A DNA stretch of 64,000 bases from Actinobacillus lignieresii. GTDB lineage: Bacteria > Pseudomonadota > Gammaproteobacteria > Enterobacterales > Pasteurellaceae. A program made the position numbers and the translations under genes. Shown piece by piece: positions 55,946-64,000 of the stretch. The stretch spans positions 382,501 through 446,500 of the forward strand of contig NZ_UFRM01000001.1 of the NCBI RefSeq assembly GCF_900444945.1, given 5' to 3'. The notes under the pieces were generated by a model, which searched no databases, was not told the origin of the DNA, and saw nothing but the letters and a program-made list of their open reading frames with translations. Each line of letters opens with the position of its first letter. Within the stretch, counting starts at the first letter, position 1.

Positions 55946-56422
55946 CTATGCGAGCAAGAAATGCATACGCTCTTTTTTGCGGCGCTCCAATAAGCCCGTA
56001 TATTCTTTGCCACCAGAATATTTCCAGCGTAAGAACTGATCTGCCACGGCATAAATAGACGTTTGATCGTCTTGGTGCATTGTGTAGAGCAGTTTGGCTA
56101 ATGTTGATTTTGCAAACGCACGCATACCAATGTTGAATGCGAGGCTGACTAATGCGTCAAATTGATTTTGCGTGACTTGCACGCCTATTTCGCTAAGCAA
56201 TTGATTCATGCCGTCTTCGAAATGTTTTACATCTTGCTTGAGCAATTCTTCTGCTTGTTCGGCGGTAATCTCTTGCCCCATCTTCACGTTTAACGTATGG
56301 CCGTAGCCAATGGTCGGCACGCCTTTTACGTCACGGTAAGCTTTTAACTTGCGACCTTCGAACGATTTAATCAGTGCTAAACCGCTTGCGCTGAGCGCCA
56401 AGAACACAATACTTTTCTTCAT
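55946..56422 (-). CDS. phage lysozyme, GH24, probable SAR endolysin
   Basis: Muramidase of 158 residues. The catalytic triad is visible as E22-x8-D31-x5-T37 in FEGRKLKAYRDVKGVPTIGYGH. The N-terminal KSIVFLALSASGLALI is a weakly hydrophobic segment rich in Ala/Ser/Gly, as in signal-arrest-release endolysins, so it could reach the periplasm through Sec without a holin. Placed between tube and chaperone genes as in HP1. Confidence 0.88.
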   Translation of the reverse strand: MKKSIVFLALSASGLALIKSFEGRKLKAYRDVKGVPTIGYGHTLNVKMGQEITAEQAEELLKQDVKHFEDGMNQLLSEIGVQVTQNQFDALVSLAFNIGMRAFAKSTLAKLLYTMHQDDQTSIYAVADQFLRWKYSGGKEYTGLLERRKKERMHFLLA

Positions 56423-56489
56423 TTTTATTCCTTTAGTTTTGCTTTTGTTTTATTGAATAAACCCCAAAGCTATCCGCCTTGGAGCTTGG

Positions 56490-56948
56490 TTATCCGATAA
56501 GATCGCGAGTATCTTCTTTGCTGAGATACGGCACGCCGTCAATGCTGACGAAGTCTGGGCTTGTTACAAAATACTTAACTTTCTTAGTCGATTTTGAACC
56601 GCCTTTCGGGTCAATATTGATTAAGTCTGTTACGACTAACTTGCAATCAAACGCTTCAACTTTTGTGCGCACGCCCCCACGATTTGCGAAGAACGTCATA
56701 TCGAAACACGGAATATCACGATATGAACCCGCAGCCGATGCGGCAACACTGATTTTCTTGAAGTTGCGTTCATCGAGTTCAATTTCGCCTTCCGCTGCCA
56801 CATCGCCCAGAACGTAGCCGTCCGGAATACCGCGCGTTTGTGCGGCTGCGGTGTTGTCAGTAATACTTAAGCTCACGCTTTCTGCGTGAAACGGAATCAA
56901 GCCGATATAGAAATCGAAGCTCATACCGCTAATACGTTCTCTACTCAT
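56490..56948 (-). CDS. phage tail tube protein, DUF2597-like
   Basis: 152 residues (SFDFYIGLIPFHAESVSLSI; GDVAAEGEIELDERNFKKIS; YRDIPCFDMTFFANRGG). It directly follows the sheath gene with an 8-base overlap, the position of the tube protein (FII) in P2-like phages, and looks like the DUF2597 family of HP1-type tubes. Confidence 0.82.
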   Translation of the reverse strand: MSRERISGMSFDFYIGLIPFHAESVSLSITDNTAAAQTRGIPDGYVLGDVAAEGEIELDERNFKKISVAASAAGSYRDIPCFDMTFFANRGGVRTKVEAFDCKLVVTDLINIDPKGGSKSTKKVKYFVTSPDFVSIDGVPYLSKEDTRDLIG

Positions 56949-58080
56949 TGCTTGCTCCTAATGTTGTTAAGTCTAATGCGATATCGACGGTAATCCCTTT
57001 CGGGCACTCTAACGGACGCACAATGATGTAGATCACCACTTCATTTTTATTCATCCACGTGATTTCAATATCGCCGTCTTGCGGTGCGTAACATTCGCCC
57101 GGGAAATCAACGCCGTTAATAGAGGTCGATTTCGACATCTCACGCAATACGCCTGCGAAGTACGTTTTATGCACCTCGATGCTACCGCTACTTGAATTTA
57201 ATGAGCGGTCGCCGATTTTTGCGATCGCACGGATGCGGACGGTACGTGCTGCCTTGTCTGCAATACGCACATTTTCAATCACTTGGAAATCACCGCCCTC
57301 GGCATCGAGTGTGCGACCATCGGACCAGTACAGTCCGTCATAATCGGGATACCACATTGCTGTAGAGTAGCGCGCAATTTCTAACGCTTTCAGCGTTGCG
57401 ACATCTAATTCTGCGCCGTCTTTGTCTTTCGGTTTTACCGCATCTAAGCCTTTCATTGCGCCTGTTTTCACACGGCACGGGCTATCAGCTACGGTCACGC
57501 TACGATCAGCTAAACGACCTGCTAATGCGCCTGCGTCTTGGCTAAATAGATTCGGCACTAACATCACGTGGTCGGCGACAATGCCTTTCTGTAATTCTGT
57601 TAAACGCGCTACGTACTGCGCCCACGTTTCGCCGTTTTCTTCTTCGGCACTGATACCGTCTAACGCCTGGATAAAGAATTGACGGCGACCATAAGTTGCC
57701 AGCAATTCCGCGTAAAGCGCTTGCAATGCATTAATTGCCGCTTTATCTACGCCGAGCGTGTTTGTGTTTACTGCATATTCGTAGCTTGCAGAAAGATTTG
57801 CGTCTTTAACCGCTTGCGTGAAGCTGTAGCCTTCTTCTGCCATTTGATACACATACGCAAACCAGTTCTGACCTGCGTTTTGCATTGCTGCACGTACTTG
57901 TTTTTTCAGTACGGTATCTGCTGTGCCGAATAGCAAATCAAAGTCTGTATCAGCGGTTACCGCTGTCACTTGGTTTAGATTTTTCGTCCCCACACCCACA
58001 AAAAGCGCTGTGCGTTCAACGGTTTTGGTTGCGCCGCTTTGCTGATTTAAGGTGTTAATCTGTACATAAGGGTAAGTCAT
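56941..58080 (-). CDS. phage tail sheath protein, DUF2586-like
   Basis: Contractile sheath, 379 residues. The N-terminus MTYPYVQINTLNQQSGATK and the C-terminal IEVHKTYFAGVLREMSKSTS ... WMNKNEVVIYIIVRPLECPK fit the DUF2586 sheath family of HP1-like phages. It implies a myovirus. Confidence 0.85.
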   Translation of the reverse strand: MTYPYVQINTLNQQSGATKTVERTALFVGVGTKNLNQVTAVTADTDFDLLFGTADTVLKKQVRAAMQNAGQNWFAYVYQMAEEGYSFTQAVKDANLSASYEYAVNTNTLGVDKAAINALQALYAELLATYGRRQFFIQALDGISAEEENGETWAQYVARLTELQKGIVADHVMLVPNLFSQDAGALAGRLADRSVTVADSPCRVKTGAMKGLDAVKPKDKDGAELDVATLKALEIARYSTAMWYPDYDGLYWSDGRTLDAEGGDFQVIENVRIADKAARTVRIRAIAKIGDRSLNSSSGSIEVHKTYFAGVLREMSKSTSINGVDFPGECYAPQDGDIEITWMNKNEVVIYIIVRPLECPKGITVDIALDLTTLGASNE

Positions 58081-58114
58081 GCTTTTCCTTTTGTGTTTAG
58101 GGTTGGCAATATGC

Positions 58115-58789
58115 CTATTTGAAACGGATGCCGTTTTCTGTTAGCACTTTTTCAATTTGCTCTCGCATTCGGTTGCCGTTTCGTTGCTCGTTAGTGTCCA
58201 AAAATGGACGCTCGGGCATCTTAATTTTTAAACCTTTGCCGCTGTTTGTAGCGGAGCTTAATTTCTTTTTCAGTACACGGATAATTAAACCCGCTTGCGC
58301 CATAGATAGTGAGCGCTTAATTTCGCTCGCTGTTGCATTTCTGTATTTGCCACGCTTGCGAATTTGATACCCCAAAGCAAGCAATCTCGTGACTTGCTGA
58401 GGTGTTACGGGGTCGTTTTTATCAGCCTCGACTTTGTTTTTGTCGTTTTGGTTCTGACTAACGGTGTCTTCTAAGCCGTACTGATGGATAGCGGATATTT
58501 CTGCCGTGCGCTGTAGCTTGTAGTAGAGTAGCCCTTTCGCATCGCCATCAAGTTTTGAATTTAGATAGCGGGCACGATGCAGTAGCATTTTGCCTGTACC
58601 GACCTTACGTTTTTCCCACGACTTTCCATCGGGCGATTGTTGTCGGCGCACATTTTTCAATGCATCGTTTTTTATCGCCCATGCGGTGCGCTGGATAATC
58701 TGTTTTTTTATATCGCTTGGCAGCGCTAACACTCGCAAATCGTTGCGGAGAGCGTTAAGCGATTTCTGATTAGCTGTAATCGTGATCAA
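58115..58789 (-). CDS. phage virion morphogenesis / tail completion protein (gpS-like)
   Basis: 224 residues, basic, with the gpS-family pattern (QSPDGKSWEKRK; LYYKLQRTAEISAIHQYGL; MPERPFLDT). The TTG start lies inside the end of the preceding gene (20-base overlap). P2 gpS acts in tail completion. Confidence 0.8.
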   Translation of the reverse strand: MITITANQKSLNALRNDLRVLALPSDIKKQIIQRTAWAIKNDALKNVRRQQSPDGKSWEKRKVGTGKMLLHRARYLNSKLDGDAKGLLYYKLQRTAEISAIHQYGLEDTVSQNQNDKNKVEADKNDPVTPQQVTRLLALGYQIRKRGKYRNATASEIKRSLSMAQAGLIIRVLKKKLSSATNSGKGLKIKMPERPFLDTNEQRNGNRMREQIEKVLTENGIRFK

Positions 58790-59258
58790 ACTGTGTTACC
58801 ACTTTTTCAGTAATGTGCGTTGCTGTGACGATTTCGACTTGATCAAGTCGATAGTTTTCACCGTCTAAGCTTAATGCACCGTTACTGTCTTTCACTGCTT
58901 CAATGCGCTCATAGAAATCCACTTTAAAAATGATGATCGCTGTGTTGTCATCGAGCATATCAATTTCAAATTTAGGGTCTGAAAGCGCTAAATCGTCTCG
59001 TTCGCAATCGTGCTCTTTTAGCCAGATATTGAACCAGCTCATCAGCTCAAGCGCTGAGATTTCACGGAATGGCAATTCATCAAAGTAGAAAATTGCTGAA
59101 TACGGCAAATGAAATAATTCAATGCCGTTTTCTGTAATATCTCGCCCTTCGTCTAAAAGCTCGCCTTCTGCTATCCACGAAGAAAAATGCGCCTGATATG
59201 ACTGGGGGAGCTTCGTTAATAAAAAATCGGTAAGCTGTTGATATTTCATTTGCTTCAT
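58770..59258 (-). CDS. phage tail completion protein (gpR-like)
   Basis: 162 residues from the ATG at 59258 (MKQMKYQQLTDFLLTKLPQS), which overlaps the stop of the micro-ORF (TAATG); a TTG at 59270 is less likely. It is acidic (ISALELMSWFNIWLKEHDCE; NDNTAIIIFKVDFYERIEAV-like core) and matches gpR in position and size. Confidence 0.78.
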   Translation of the reverse strand: MKQMKYQQLTDFLLTKLPQSYQAHFSSWIAEGELLDEGRDITENGIELFHLPYSAIFYFDELPFREISALELMSWFNIWLKEHDCERDDLALSDPKFEIDMLDDNTAIIIFKVDFYERIEAVKDSNGALSLDGENYRLDQVEIVTATHITEKVVTQFDHDYS

Positions 59259-59311
59259 TAGCCGTTCCAACCTTCTTTATCTAATCCGTCCCAACCCTCT
59301 AAATCATCCAT
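59258..59311 (-). CDS. 17-residue micro-ORF between gpL-like and gpR-like genes
   Basis: ATG at 59311 with AGAGG 6-10 bases upstream, 17 codons encoding MDDLEGWDGLDKEGWNG, and a TAA that overlaps the gpR ATG. It starts within the last codons of the gpL-like gene in another frame. It contains two EGW(D/N)G units. It could be a translated micro-protein or a coupling device that carries ribosomes from L to R. Confidence 0.5.
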   Translation of the reverse strand: MDDLEGWDGLDKEGWNG

Positions 59312-59751
59312 ACCGTACCTCTTTTTTTACCTTTTAGCGTGCGCACGGCGTGTACTGATTCGGTTAGTAGTTGCTTTTGTTCTTCGATGACATCCCGCTT
59401 TTCGTGTAAATCACGGGCGGACATGGTGGCGAATTCGGGTAATAAATCGTGCTTTGCTCGGGCAAAAACGGCTTTTTTGTAAAGCGTTTGTACGGCGTTT
59501 TCGCCATTAATTTTTGTGCCTGGGATTTCACTTGCGTAGGTAAATCCCTCAGCACGGTAGCGTTGCTCAACTTCCGCAAGATCAAGCGTTAAGTTTTGCA
59601 TTGCACCGACTAAAACGGTGCGGATTAAGTCCAGCGGGATTTGCAGCGGAATCGCCCGCTGACGCTGAAAGTCAGCAATTACGATACTTCCCCAGAAACC
59701 ATCGTTCTCAATCGTTTCATTGCTGTAGTCTGTTGTGCGCCCATTAAGCAT
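59299..59751 (-). CDS. phage head completion protein (gpL-like)
   Basis: 150 residues following the small terminase (8-base overlap), as P2 gpL follows gpM. Segments NDGFWGSIVIADFQRQRAIP-type and MQNLTLDLAEVEQRYRAEGF fit the head-completion family. It caps the filled head. Confidence 0.85.
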   Translation of the reverse strand: MLNGRTTDYSNETIENDGFWGSIVIADFQRQRAIPLQIPLDLIRTVLVGAMQNLTLDLAEVEQRYRAEGFTYASEIPGTKINGENAVQTLYKKAVFARAKHDLLPEFATMSARDLHEKRDVIEEQKQLLTESVHAVRTLKGKKRGTVWMI

Positions 59752-60613
59752 TGATCGCGCCTCCTTGTTTCTCTAAGACTTCTTCGAGGGAGAGAGGCGA
59801 AGCGAGTAGTAGCTCAAGCACGCGAGGAATATTGATTCCCACGGTTTGGCTATTACTGCTTGCCTCTGGTGGAGTACGATAAAAATCGAGGTTTACGCCT
59901 AGCTGTTGCAGCCTTTTTAGTCGCATTTCGCAACGATCAATCAGTGTGTGCACTTGCGCTTTATGATTGAGTTTGTAAGCGTGCTGTAAAAGCTGTATCG
60001 CTAGAAGTAAGCGTTCTGGGTCGTCAAAACTTGCTGCATGCGCTTTCTTATTGCTAAGAATGAGCAGTGTTGCAGCAAGCTTGAACCACTTCGCACTGAT
60101 TATTTCCATGAGTTGCCACGACATCGCCACGTTTTGAAATACTTGATTAAAAAACGGCTGTACGCTTTCACCCATGCGAATAGTGTGTTCTGTCCAGTTG
60201 TAGATTTCGTCTGCGACAAACGCGGGGATTGTGCGTTTGACGTGGAACGGCAATTTTTGGCCGTCTGCAATGGCTCTGTTTGCCAGTTCAAGTGCTTGCG
60301 TAAAATCTCCAACATCAAACAAATAGATAATGCAGTAGCCAACAACATCATTTTGATATTTCACCCCTTGTTTGAAATAGTCGTGCGCATATGGCAACCA
60401 CTTCGGCAAGAAGTAGTCGCGCTTATATTGTGAGCGGAGTTCAAGAGAGGGCATTGATCGAATTTTATTAATCTCGTTATTTAACGAAATTTCTAAAATA
60501 GAATATTCATGATTGTTCACATCCGCTTGCTGTGCCGATGCGGTCAGCGTCACTTGTTCTGCTTCTAGTGCGCTGAGTGCTTTCATTCTATTCTGTTGAT
60601 CGATCAATCCCAT
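59744..60613 (-). CDS. small terminase / endonuclease subunit (gpM-like)
   Basis: 289 residues, with the gpM pattern (SQYKRDYFLPKWLPYAHDYF-like; VGYCIIYLFDVGDFTQALEL; FVADEIYNWTEHTIRMGESV). It acts with the large terminase to cut and package phage DNA. Placed between capsid and gpL genes as in P2. Confidence 0.88.
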   Translation of the reverse strand: MGLIDQQNRMKALSALEAEQVTLTASAQQADVNNHEYSILEISLNNEINKIRSMPSLELRSQYKRDYFLPKWLPYAHDYFKQGVKYQNDVVGYCIIYLFDVGDFTQALELANRAIADGQKLPFHVKRTIPAFVADEIYNWTEHTIRMGESVQPFFNQVFQNVAMSWQLMEIISAKWFKLAATLLILSNKKAHAASFDDPERLLLAIQLLQHAYKLNHKAQVHTLIDRCEMRLKRLQQLGVNLDFYRTPPEASSNSQTVGINIPRVLELLLASPLSLEEVLEKQGGAINA

Positions 60614-60636
60614 TCTCTGTTAAATTCCTTCGTTTG

Positions 60637-61626
60637 TTACGAGCCTAGAACCACGTTTTCGGCTTTAATTGCAGTCATCAGACCTAAATCTTCTACTACA
60701 TAGCCTTCATTGCGGTAATAGCTATTGACGTAGCCTTTTTTGTCTTCATCGTTACGTAAAGCACGGCGTACGCTGGTGTTTTGGTAATAAATACTTAAGT
60801 TTGATAGCGTGGTTACTACTGCGCCTTTCGCTGGGAAGTTCGGCGGTGTGAAGCCTTCCATACCACCAAATGAACCCAGCAACATATTTGAGCCTAATGC
60901 CGCACGCTCGGTCGGCGTTAAACCGTATTTTTTGCTGATGAGTTTCGCTTCTTTTGAGGCTAATTCACGGCCCACTAAGAACACTAAATCATTGCGGTTT
61001 TGATGGCGCTGATCTAAACCTTGACGGAGGTCTAACGCTAATTCGTCTAAGTTGGCGAATTCTGCACCCTCACCAAAAATAGTGATTTGATTGTCTTCGC
61101 CACCGGTGTAAACATTTTGCGGGCGACCTAATTCAAGCTGCTTAATCCAACCGATGTTTACATCTTTCAATTCTGCGTCTTTGGTGTCTTTTGCAGCGCT
61201 TTCGCCGTGCCAGCCGATTTGACATTGGTCTAATGCAGTTTGTGTGCTGACGAAGTCTGCAATACCTGCCATTAATTTGTTGATGCCTAAGCCTGCAAGG
61301 TTGTCAAAGTATTCCCACGGAATAATCACGCCCGTGTCTGTTGCGTGTAATTCATATTCGTTCTCTGACGCTTCAATATTTGCAAGATAGCGACCATCTG
61401 ATTTACGGCCCGTAATGGCTTTTTCCGTTGCGCCCCAAATTTTTCGGCCTTTAATGTTGGTTACACCAATCACGTTAATTTTTTTCAGAAAGTCCGATTT
61501 CTGTTGGATATTGCCTGCAAGTTCTGCCGCTTCTGTCGGTTTTACCGAAAAGGATTGACCCAAGCGCAATACATTTGGGTCAATGCCGTAGCGTTTAGCT
61601 ACGAGATCAATAACTTGATTAAACAA
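60637..61626 (-). CDS. major capsid protein (gpN-like)
   Basis: 329 residues from a TTG at 61626 with a GGGGG site 6 bases upstream. P2 gpN family: [60 protein letters not shown] segment and [20 protein letters not shown]. Probably N-terminally processed by the scaffold protease. Confidence 0.92.
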   Translation of the reverse strand: MFNQVIDLVAKRYGIDPNVLRLGQSFSVKPTEAAELAGNIQQKSDFLKKINVIGVTNIKGRKIWGATEKAITGRKSDGRYLANIEASENEYELHATDTGVIIPWEYFDNLAGLGINKLMAGIADFVSTQTALDQCQIGWHGESAAKDTKDAELKDVNIGWIKQLELGRPQNVYTGGEDNQITIFGEGAEFANLDELALDLRQGLDQRHQNRNDLVFLVGRELASKEAKLISKKYGLTPTERAALGSNMLLGSFGGMEGFTPPNFPAKGAVVTTLSNLSIYYQNTSVRRALRNDEDKKGYVNSYYRNEGYVVEDLGLMTAIKAENVVLGS

Positions 61627-61637
61627 TGTTTACCCCC

Positions 61638-62516
61638 TTAGAAAATTGGTGTTTGTGCAGCCGTGAAATTCTCTGGCGCACCTGCTGGGGTTTGCGTTAC
61701 TGCTTGCGTGCTTAACGCATTAAACTTATTTGATAATTCATCAAACTGTGCTTTTAATGCGTTGTATTCTTTTTTCGTTACCGTTTCCGCTTCTTCGGGC
61801 TTCGGTGCAGGTTTGCTTGGCGCTTTTGGCTCTTGTGCTTGATTCTGAGCAGCGAATGCCTGTGTTACACCCGCAGCGATAGCTGCGGTAAGTTCTTCTT
61901 TAGTCAAAGAAAATTCCTCTTGTTGTTGAGGGCTGCCAATATCGGCTAAGTTAAAAGTCGGTTCGACTTTTGTTTTTTTATGCTCATCACCGAAGAAGAA
62001 TCTGCGTAAAGCGCTAAATGCACGTTTTACTTGTTCTTCATCGAGTTGTGATTCTTGCTCTTGCACCGTGAATTTAAATTCCTCTGGCGCACCGAACTGT
62101 GTGCCGTCTGGGATATTGCGTGCGCTGAAATTTAACTGCGTTGTGCCACGGCTTGCGGGGCTGTCTGTGATTGCTAAACCGCCTAAATACGCTTTACCCG
62201 TATTATTGAAATTTGGGTAAATTTCAATGCTGGTGAAGAGTTTCTGCCCTTGCTGATTGACTGATAGCAGTTGAGCATTCGGGCTGATTTTTGCGTATAA
62301 CTTCGCTTGGCCGTCTTTTTCTTCTGCTTTCACTTCCAACACTTGGCCGTAATTCGACCAGCGGAAATGCTCAGCCCAAATCAGCGCCGTGTACTCTTTC
62401 GGGTCGTAAGTTTCGGCCATATCGAGTACGTCTTTTGCGCTAATTTCGCGCCCATCCACTGTTGCACCGCTGGTTGCGATGCAAATCCAGTCTGTTGATA
62501 GTTTGATTTTGTCCAT
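61638..62516 (-). CDS. capsid scaffold / maturation protease (gpO-like)
   Basis: 292 residues from the ATG at 62516 (MDKIKLSTDWICIATSGATV); a longer frame to 62585 adds an unconserved N-terminus. The N-terminal serine-protease domain shows AEHFRW (catalytic His) and TDSPASRGT (catalytic Ser). The C-terminal part is an Ala/Gln/Pro-rich linker and helical scaffold (KKEYNALKAQFDELSNKFNA). Directly upstream of the capsid gene. Confidence 0.9.
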   Translation of the reverse strand: MDKIKLSTDWICIATSGATVDGREISAKDVLDMAETYDPKEYTALIWAEHFRWSNYGQVLEVKAEEKDGQAKLYAKISPNAQLLSVNQQGQKLFTSIEIYPNFNNTGKAYLGGLAITDSPASRGTTQLNFSARNIPDGTQFGAPEEFKFTVQEQESQLDEEQVKRAFSALRRFFFGDEHKKTKVEPTFNLADIGSPQQQEEFSLTKEELTAAIAAGVTQAFAAQNQAQEPKAPSKPAPKPEEAETVTKKEYNALKAQFDELSNKFNALSTQAVTQTPAGAPENFTAAQTPIF

Positions 62517-62708
62517 TCGTTTTTTCTCGTGCGAAAAATAAGTGTGCTGATTTTTACGGATTTTTTCGTGCGTTTCATTCTGCAAAATTCGGTTATTCGT
62601 GGATATCGGCGCAAAACAGATCCTTATCCGAACATATCCGAAAACTGATACAAGTTTTAAGGCTTTTTCTCCCGCAAAATAGCGCCAATTACGGAGCTAA
62701 AGCGAGGA
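62517..62708. promoter_or_regulatory. divergent late promoter region
   Basis: 192 bases between the divergent scaffold and large-terminase genes. In P2-like phages both late promoters lie here and depend on an Ogr-type activator. Short inverted elements are present but no specific site was assigned. Confidence 0.45.
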
Positions 62709-64000
62709 ATGAAAACAACTGAGAAATTAAAAAAGCGTAAATCACGCTATTCGGAAGAAACGATCTTTGAAGCTCGTTTTTTGTACTTAAAGAAATATAC
62801 CCCGCAAGAAATTGCGAAAGAACTGGGCTTGAATTCGCCACGCCCGATTTACTACTGGGCAGAAAAATACAACTGGCGAAATATGCTAGGGGAACGAGGG
62901 GTAGAAGAACTTATTGCTTTACGTATCGTGACGCTAATCGAACGTGAGAGCAAAACAAAAGAAGAAATTGAAGAGCTGAATGCGCTGATTGATAGAGATA
63001 TTCAGTATAAAGCGCAGCGAGCAAAGGCACACAAAAAAGCGCAAGCGGTCGGAAATTCTCAAGAATTTGCAAATAGTGATCGTGATGACGATGCGCCCAA
63101 AAAAGAGCGCAAAAAAGCGGTTAAGAATGACATTTCGCACATTACGGATGAAATGTTTGCACCGTTTTTGGAATCGCTCTTTAAGTATCAGCTACATATG
63201 CGTGAGCATCTTGATCGTGCGGTGCGTATTCTCTTAAAGAGCCGTCAAATTGGCGCAACTTATTACTTTGCGTTTGAAGCATTAGAACAGGCTATTAAGA
63301 CGGGCGATAATCAGATCTTTCTTTCTGCTTCTAAGCGCCAGTCTGAGATTTTTAAAACCTACATTGTAAAAATGGCACGTCAGTATTTTAATGTAGAACT
63401 AAAAGGCAATCCGATTATTTTAAGTAATGGCGCTGAGCTGCACTTCTTATCAACCAATAAAAGTACGGCGCAAGGCTATCACGGCCACGTGTACGGCGAT
63501 GAATTTGCGTGGTTGCGTAACTTTGAAGAGTTCTACACTGTGTCGTCAGCAATGGCAACGCATAAAAAATGGCGTGAGACGTATTTCTCGACCCCCTCAA
63601 GCCGATTGCACGAATCTTATGCTTTCTGGTCGGGAGAGATGTGGAAAGGGGAAGACCGCTCACGCAAGGACGTTATTTTCCCAACTGTAAGCGATTATCG
63701 TGACGGTGGGCGTGATTGCCCAGATGGCGCTTGGCGCTATGTGGTTACGATCGAAGATGCGCTGAAAGGTGGAGCAGGTTCATTATTTGATATTGATGCG
63801 CTTAAGCAAAAATATAGCACACACGCATTCAATCAGCTCTTTATGTGCCATTGGGTAGATGATGCGGATTCCATTTTTACGATTTTGCACTTGCTGAAAT
63901 GTTCGGTCGATATCGGTAAATGGTCTGATTTTGACCCCGAAAGCGATCGCCCGTTTGGTAATCGTGAGGTATGGGGCGGGTACGACCCCGCAGAGAGTTT
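62709..64000 (+). CDS. large terminase ATPase subunit (gpP-like), 5' part
   Basis: Packaging motor; 430 codons visible and still open at the window edge. It begins MKTTEKLKKRKSRYSEE. An N-terminal helix-turn-helix (LKKYTPQEIAKELGLNSPRP) precedes the ATPase domain: Walker-A-like LLKSRQIGATYYFA (residues about 175-190) and the Walker-B region HGHVYGDEFAWLRNF, followed by the TYFSTPSS motif. The nuclease domain begins near YDPAES at the end. Divergent from the scaffold gene, as P2 gpP. ACGGAG 12 bases upstream is the best ribosome site; the closer AGGA touches the ATG. Confidence 0.93.
   Translation, partial: MKTTEKLKKRKSRYSEETIFEARFLYLKKYTPQEIAKELGLNSPRPIYYWAEKYNWRNMLGERGVEELIALRIVTLIERESKTKEEIEELNALIDRDIQYKAQRAKAHKKAQAVGNSQEFANSDRDDDAPKKERKKAVKNDISHITDEMFAPFLESLFKYQLHMREHLDRAVRILLKSRQIGATYYFAFEALEQAIKTGDNQIFLSASKRQSEIFKTYIVKMARQYFNVELKGNPIILSNGAELHFLSTNKSTAQGYHGHVYGDEFAWLRNFEEFYTVSSAMATHKKWRETYFSTPSSRLHESYAFWSGEMWKGEDRSRKDVIFPTVSDYRDGGRDCPDGAWRYVVTIEDALKGGAGSLFDIDALKQKYSTHAFNQLFMCHWVDDADSIFTILHLLKCSVDIGKWSDFDPESDRPFGNREVWGGYDPAES

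Larger units (their letters stand above)
43971..64000. mobile_element. HP1/P2-like prophage, left (late-gene) part
   Basis: At least 20 kb of consecutive late genes in the order expected for P2-family phages of Pasteurellaceae (HP1, S2, F108): D-like spike, tail and baseplate, fibre, tape measure, tail chaperones, lysis genes, tube, sheath, tail completion, head completion, small terminase, capsid, scaffold, then divergent large terminase. Uptake-signal cores are much sparser than in the flanking chromosome (a few, e.g. near 46489, 55153 and 63042), supporting later acquisition. No broken structural gene was seen, so this part looks functional. The left boundary is approximate; integrase, repressor and portal are outside the window. 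Confidence 0.93.

Overview
The window looks like Pasteurellaceae chromosome, most likely Actinobacillus (A. pleuropneumoniae or a close relative). Evidence: dozens of copies of the Apl-type DNA uptake core ACAAGCGGT/ACCGCTTGT, often paired head to head as terminators; an AT-leaning base composition; and gene content typical of the family (kdkA, a selenocysteine formate dehydrogenase locus next to fdhD, tandem MetQ lipoproteins). The species is inferred from these features, not from any search.

Layout. 1-1926: end of the isc operon (hscA 3' part, fdx, iscX). 1927-9402: an acquired-looking island. A decayed IS3/IS150-group remnant is followed by a Slam-type outer-membrane translocon gene, its candidate surface-lipoprotein substrate, and a divergent TonB-dependent receptor of the ZnuD/hemophore-receptor kind. 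A second IS3-group element, internally deleted, has landed in the loop of a terminator hairpin. 9417-27335: housekeeping genes: cca, ppiB, cysS, the metNIQ(Q) methionine importer under a MetJ-type operator, a LysR/hydrolase divergent pair, an acetyltransferase, a cyclophilin-like protein, kdkA, folE, truA, raiA, lpxL, dapA, an OFA-family MFS transporter and folD. 27523-27721: tRNA-Pro(TGG) and tRNA-Arg(TCT). 27934-34807: formate dehydrogenase fdxGHI plus fdhE, with fdhD divergent; fdxG is read through an in-frame TGA as selenocysteine. 34809-43481: AEC transporter, a YdgA-like DUF945 protein, fadJ/fadI with several substituted catalytic residues, nth, a TSUP transporter and proB.

About 43500 to the end: a P2-family prophage with an HP1-like gene order, inserted upstream of proB and running off the right edge. 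Read leftwards from 62516: scaffold/protease, major capsid, small terminase, head completion, tail completion (two genes, with a 17-codon micro-ORF in front), sheath, tube, lysozyme, holin-like protein, a membrane coiled-coil protein, tail chaperone E with a -1 frameshift extension E', tape measure, baseplate genes, tail fibre and its chaperone, unknown tail genes, and the spike/late-control D-like gene. The large terminase is divergent at 62709 and incomplete. Integrase, repressor and portal would lie beyond the window.

The most notable observations are the Slam-lipoprotein-receptor module flanked by related IS elements, the fadI/fadJ pair that keeps its dehydrogenase but has lost key thiolase and hydratase residues, the A AAA AAC slippery site joining E and E', the shared PurR-like operators of folD and the MFS gene, and the terminator cleanly split by an IS with a GAA target duplication.
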